Shown: piece after piece, positions 62,065 to 64,000 of the stretch | Layout of the letters: the number at the start of each line of letters is the position of its first letter | Numbering within the stretch: position 1 is the first letter of the stretch | Source of the DNA: Pseudomonadota bacterium | GTDB lineage: Bacteria > Pseudomonadota > Gammaproteobacteria > Burkholderiales > Thiobacillaceae | Assembly: GCA_030653935.1 (NCBI GenBank) | Contig: JAURYL010000035.1 | Location: forward strand, 1 to 64,000 | Length of the DNA: 64,000 bases | Direction: 5' to 3' | Notes under the pieces: generated by a model | Database searches by the model: none | Told to the model about the DNA's origin: nothing | What the model saw: the letters and a program-made list of their open reading frames with translations, nothing else | Position numbers and translations under genes: made by a program

Positions 62065-64000
62065 TCACTTCTCCTCGGAGGTGGCCCAGAGCACCAGGTG
62101 CCACAGGCTCTGCAGGAGGGCCGGGTCCGAGTCGCGGATGATCCCGCCGATGTCATGGGGCATGTCGACGTACATGCCCGGGTACGCCTCCTGCAGCCTG
62201 CGCAGGCCTTCGCGCCCCAAGCCCATGCGACGCAGGTGGTCCTGGATGCGGTAATAGACCAGGCCGGGGGCGCCGCCGTCGTGTTGGTCCAGGAGGGCGA
62301 AGCCCACGGGGAAGACGAAGTCCTGCTCCTTGCCGAATGGGTCGCGCACGTGCATCTCCAGGGCACGCAACACGAAGCGATCCCGGTCCCCGGAAGCGAT
62401 CCACCCGTCCGAAATCTCGATGAGCTTTTGCTTGTCCGGGCTTTCCAACGCCGCCGTCGCTTCCGCCCTACTCTCTTCTATCGCCTTCCGCGCCGTGACG
62501 ACGTAGTGGCCAACGATGATGCGGCGCACGTGTTCCTGTTCCAGGAAGTTGATACGGTCTTCCCAATGGGGGGCGCCTACATCGATGGATTTGGCCAGTA
62601 CCAGAGCGCCGCTTTCCAGGCCCAAGTTGCGGCGGCAGAACTGCTGGAAGCGGGCGCCGAAGGTGGCTACACAAATGGACCAGGTGACACGGAACATCCC
62701 AGACCAGGACCAGTGGCGGAACAGGTTCATCCAGCCCCGATTGTCCGGGTGGGCGTGTTCCTCTTCCAGACGCAAATCCACATAGACATTTTCCATGAGC
62801 TGGATGAGGGTATTGCACAGATAGAAGCCCGCCCGCAGTTCGTCCTGGCTGGGGGGGAACATGGTGCAGGGGCCCAGTTTCGGTTTTTCTTCCACACGAT
62901 TGGAGAGCTTCACCCATTCGGGATAGATCTGGCTGTCCAGGAAGCCCAGGTTGTCGTCCAGGCGCATGCGGTCGTGGATCTTCTCCAGTTCCGTGCCGTG
63001 TTTGGCAAACGTGTCCTGTCCTACCCGGCTGGGCGGGTACCACTGCTCGGACAAGGCGTGGAAAAGCAGTTCCTGGTCGCAGGGCAGATCCCCGCCGGCG
63101 GCAGCCTGCCCCGCGCCCGCGTGGCTGCGTTGAGCGGCGTCTTCGCGGGCCTGAGCCAGGGCCTGCATGGCCACGTGCTGGCCCAGCTTGCGGTAGCTCT
63201 CGAACTGGGATTCGCTGTACCACTGGTCGCCGGTGCGCTCGTGGGGAAAGGCGGCATGCCCGGCCTTGTACTGCTTGACGTCGGTGTGCTCGTTGCCGGT
63301 GAGAGAGGCCTTGATGTAGAGCAGGAAGCCGGGCGAGGCCACCGGGTCGCGGCGCTCATAGTGGATGGTGCCCACGGCGCAGTGGAACAGGCTGTGGCCG
63401 GTTTCGGGATCGGGCACGATGGCGGCGGGGTCGATCTCGATCTCAATGCCCAGGTCGATGCGGCATTTGCGGATGGCGTTGCCCAGGTCCTCGAAGGTGT
63501 AGTTGGGGTCGCAGCCCGCGTCGCTGGCGATGATGTAGCGGCAGCGCCGGCGCACCAGTTCGTAGATGCCCAGGTTCTCGAAGTGGCCGCCGTCGCTCAC
63601 ATACACGAAATTGTCGGTGTCAGTGGTGGAGGCCAGCAGTTCGTTCAGCAGGTAACGAATGGATAGCTTGGGCCCCGCGCTGGCCCAGCGTTCCTGCTCG
63701 CTGGTGTTCTGGATCCACCAGCCCAGGCGCACGTTGAACACCGTCATCAATAAGGCGGTGGCCGGGTTGGTGTGATAACCGGCGTTGGGGCTGGCCGCCG
63801 CGCCGGAGATGGTGACGGGCGTGCCCAGAGCCAGCCAGCCCTTTTGCTTGCCGGTCTTGTCGACCAGGTAAGCGTCGGTCTTCTGATACGCCACCACGCC
63901 GGAGTCGTCGTTTCCGGGCAACTGGTAACCGCAGAATTCCGGGGTAAACAGGAAGGAGGCCGCCTTGCGTTCCTGCCAGGCCAGGTTGTTGGAACGGGCA
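62065..64000 (-). CDS. Patatin-like phospholipase-related protein, C-terminal part (partial)
   Basis: The frame runs open to the right edge, so at least 645 C-terminal residues are present; the track's Met is an internal TTG. VSDGGHFENLGIYELVRRRCRYI near the visible N-terminus is the DGG/DGA motif of patatin-type lipid hydrolases (catalytic Asp). The Ser-bearing GxSxG must lie off the edge. The C-terminal ~450 residues, including QWYSESQFESYRKLGQHVAM, are an extension not found in ordinary patatins. Large patatins of this kind are often membrane-associated. Confidence 0.75.
   Translation of the reverse strand, partial: ARSNNLAWQERKAASFLFTPEFCGYQLPGNDDSGVVAYQKTDAYLVDKTGKQKGWLALGTPVTISGAAASPNAGYHTNPATALLMTVFNVRLGWWIQNTSEQERWASAGPKLSIRYLLNELLASTTDTDNFVYVSDGGHFENLGIYELVRRRCRYIIASDAGCDPNYTFEDLGNAIRKCRIDLGIEIEIDPAAIVPDPETGHSLFHCAVGTIHYERRDPVASPGFLLYIKASLTGNEHTDVKQYKAGHAAFPHERTGDQWYSESQFESYRKLGQHVAMQALAQAREDAAQRSHAGAGQAAAGGDLPCDQELLFHALSEQWYPPSRVGQDTFAKHGTELEKIHDRMRLDDNLGFLDSQIYPEWVKLSNRVEEKPKLGPCTMFPPSQDELRAGFYLCNTLIQLMENVYVDLRLEEEHAHPDNRGWMNLFRHWSWSGMFRVTWSICVATFGARFQQFCRRNLGLESGALVLAKSIDVGAPHWEDRINFLEQEHVRRIIVGHYVVTARKAIEESRAEATAALESPDKQKLIEISDGWIASGDRDRFVLRALEMHVRDPFGKEQDFVFPVGFALLDQHDGGAPGLVYYRIQDHLRRMGLGREGLRRLQEAYPGMYVDMPHDIGGIIRDSDPALLQSLWHLVLWATSEEK

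Noticed and set aside
61960-63666. 568-residue plus-strand ORF
   Set aside because: Antisense to the patatin-like gene, whose DGG motif and long open frame are convincing.

Overview
The window is 64 kb of GC-rich DNA from a Gram-negative proteobacterium, beta or gamma; the sequence alone does not decide which. Pointers to this are a quorum-sensing-type OmpR/histidine kinase pair, NhaR, DjlA, a slipin/NfeD pair, an NdvB-type cyclic glucan synthase, a Sox cytochrome and several intergenic hairpin repeat families typical of such genomes. The SoxXA-type cytochrome, a cytochrome b561/diheme c fusion and heme-binding signalling proteins fit a respiratory, possibly sulfur-oxidising lifestyle, but no complete sulfur pathway is present here.

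Layout. 1-6.1 kb holds housekeeping-type genes: a U32 peptidase end, a cupin, a divergent pseudouridine-synthase homologue, a CbiM-like permease, a HAD phosphatase and an FtsX-like permease. 6.3-11.2 kb (minus strand) is a translationally coupled signalling pair: an NMT1-type hybrid histidine kinase followed by a heme-domain GGDEF/EAL protein. 11.5-25.9 kb is mostly minus strand: MBL/beta-CASP RNase, a Gln-rich repeat protein, slipin/NfeD, a fused SoxXA cytochrome with its terminator, a DedA-like protein, a TerB/DUF697 protein, a Ca/Na antiporter flanked by two MITE-like repeats, a VC0807-family protein, a NavAb-type sodium channel, a rhodanese lipoprotein, and a DASS anion permease with a CBS protein. 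26.2-38.2 kb holds Sua5, an HPF-like factor, NhaR, modABC, an RlmI-like methyltransferase, a Phd/VapC pair, a RIO kinase and a QseBC-like system next to a cytochrome b561-diheme c fusion.

38.2-51.3 kb is the accessory region. It begins with a complete Tn3-family transposon (38217-43353: tnpA, tnpR, a res-like palindrome, a Gp49/HTH toxin-antitoxin pair and two small unknown genes). Next come a truncated GGDEF gene, a group II intron remnant and djlA. Then follows a compact three-gene cluster: a 1132-residue Cas4-like nuclease / DEDD exonuclease / SF1 helicase fusion, an HNH endonuclease and a kinase-like protein. That cluster is the best candidate for an undescribed, probably defence-related, system.

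51.6-64 kb holds the giant ndvB-like gene, a cold-shock gene with a clear terminator, a soluble Cache-type sensor protein, and the C-terminal part of a large patatin-like protein running off the right edge. Dispersed hairpin repeats occupy most of the longer intergenic gaps, and many long ORFs in the track are high-GC shadows.
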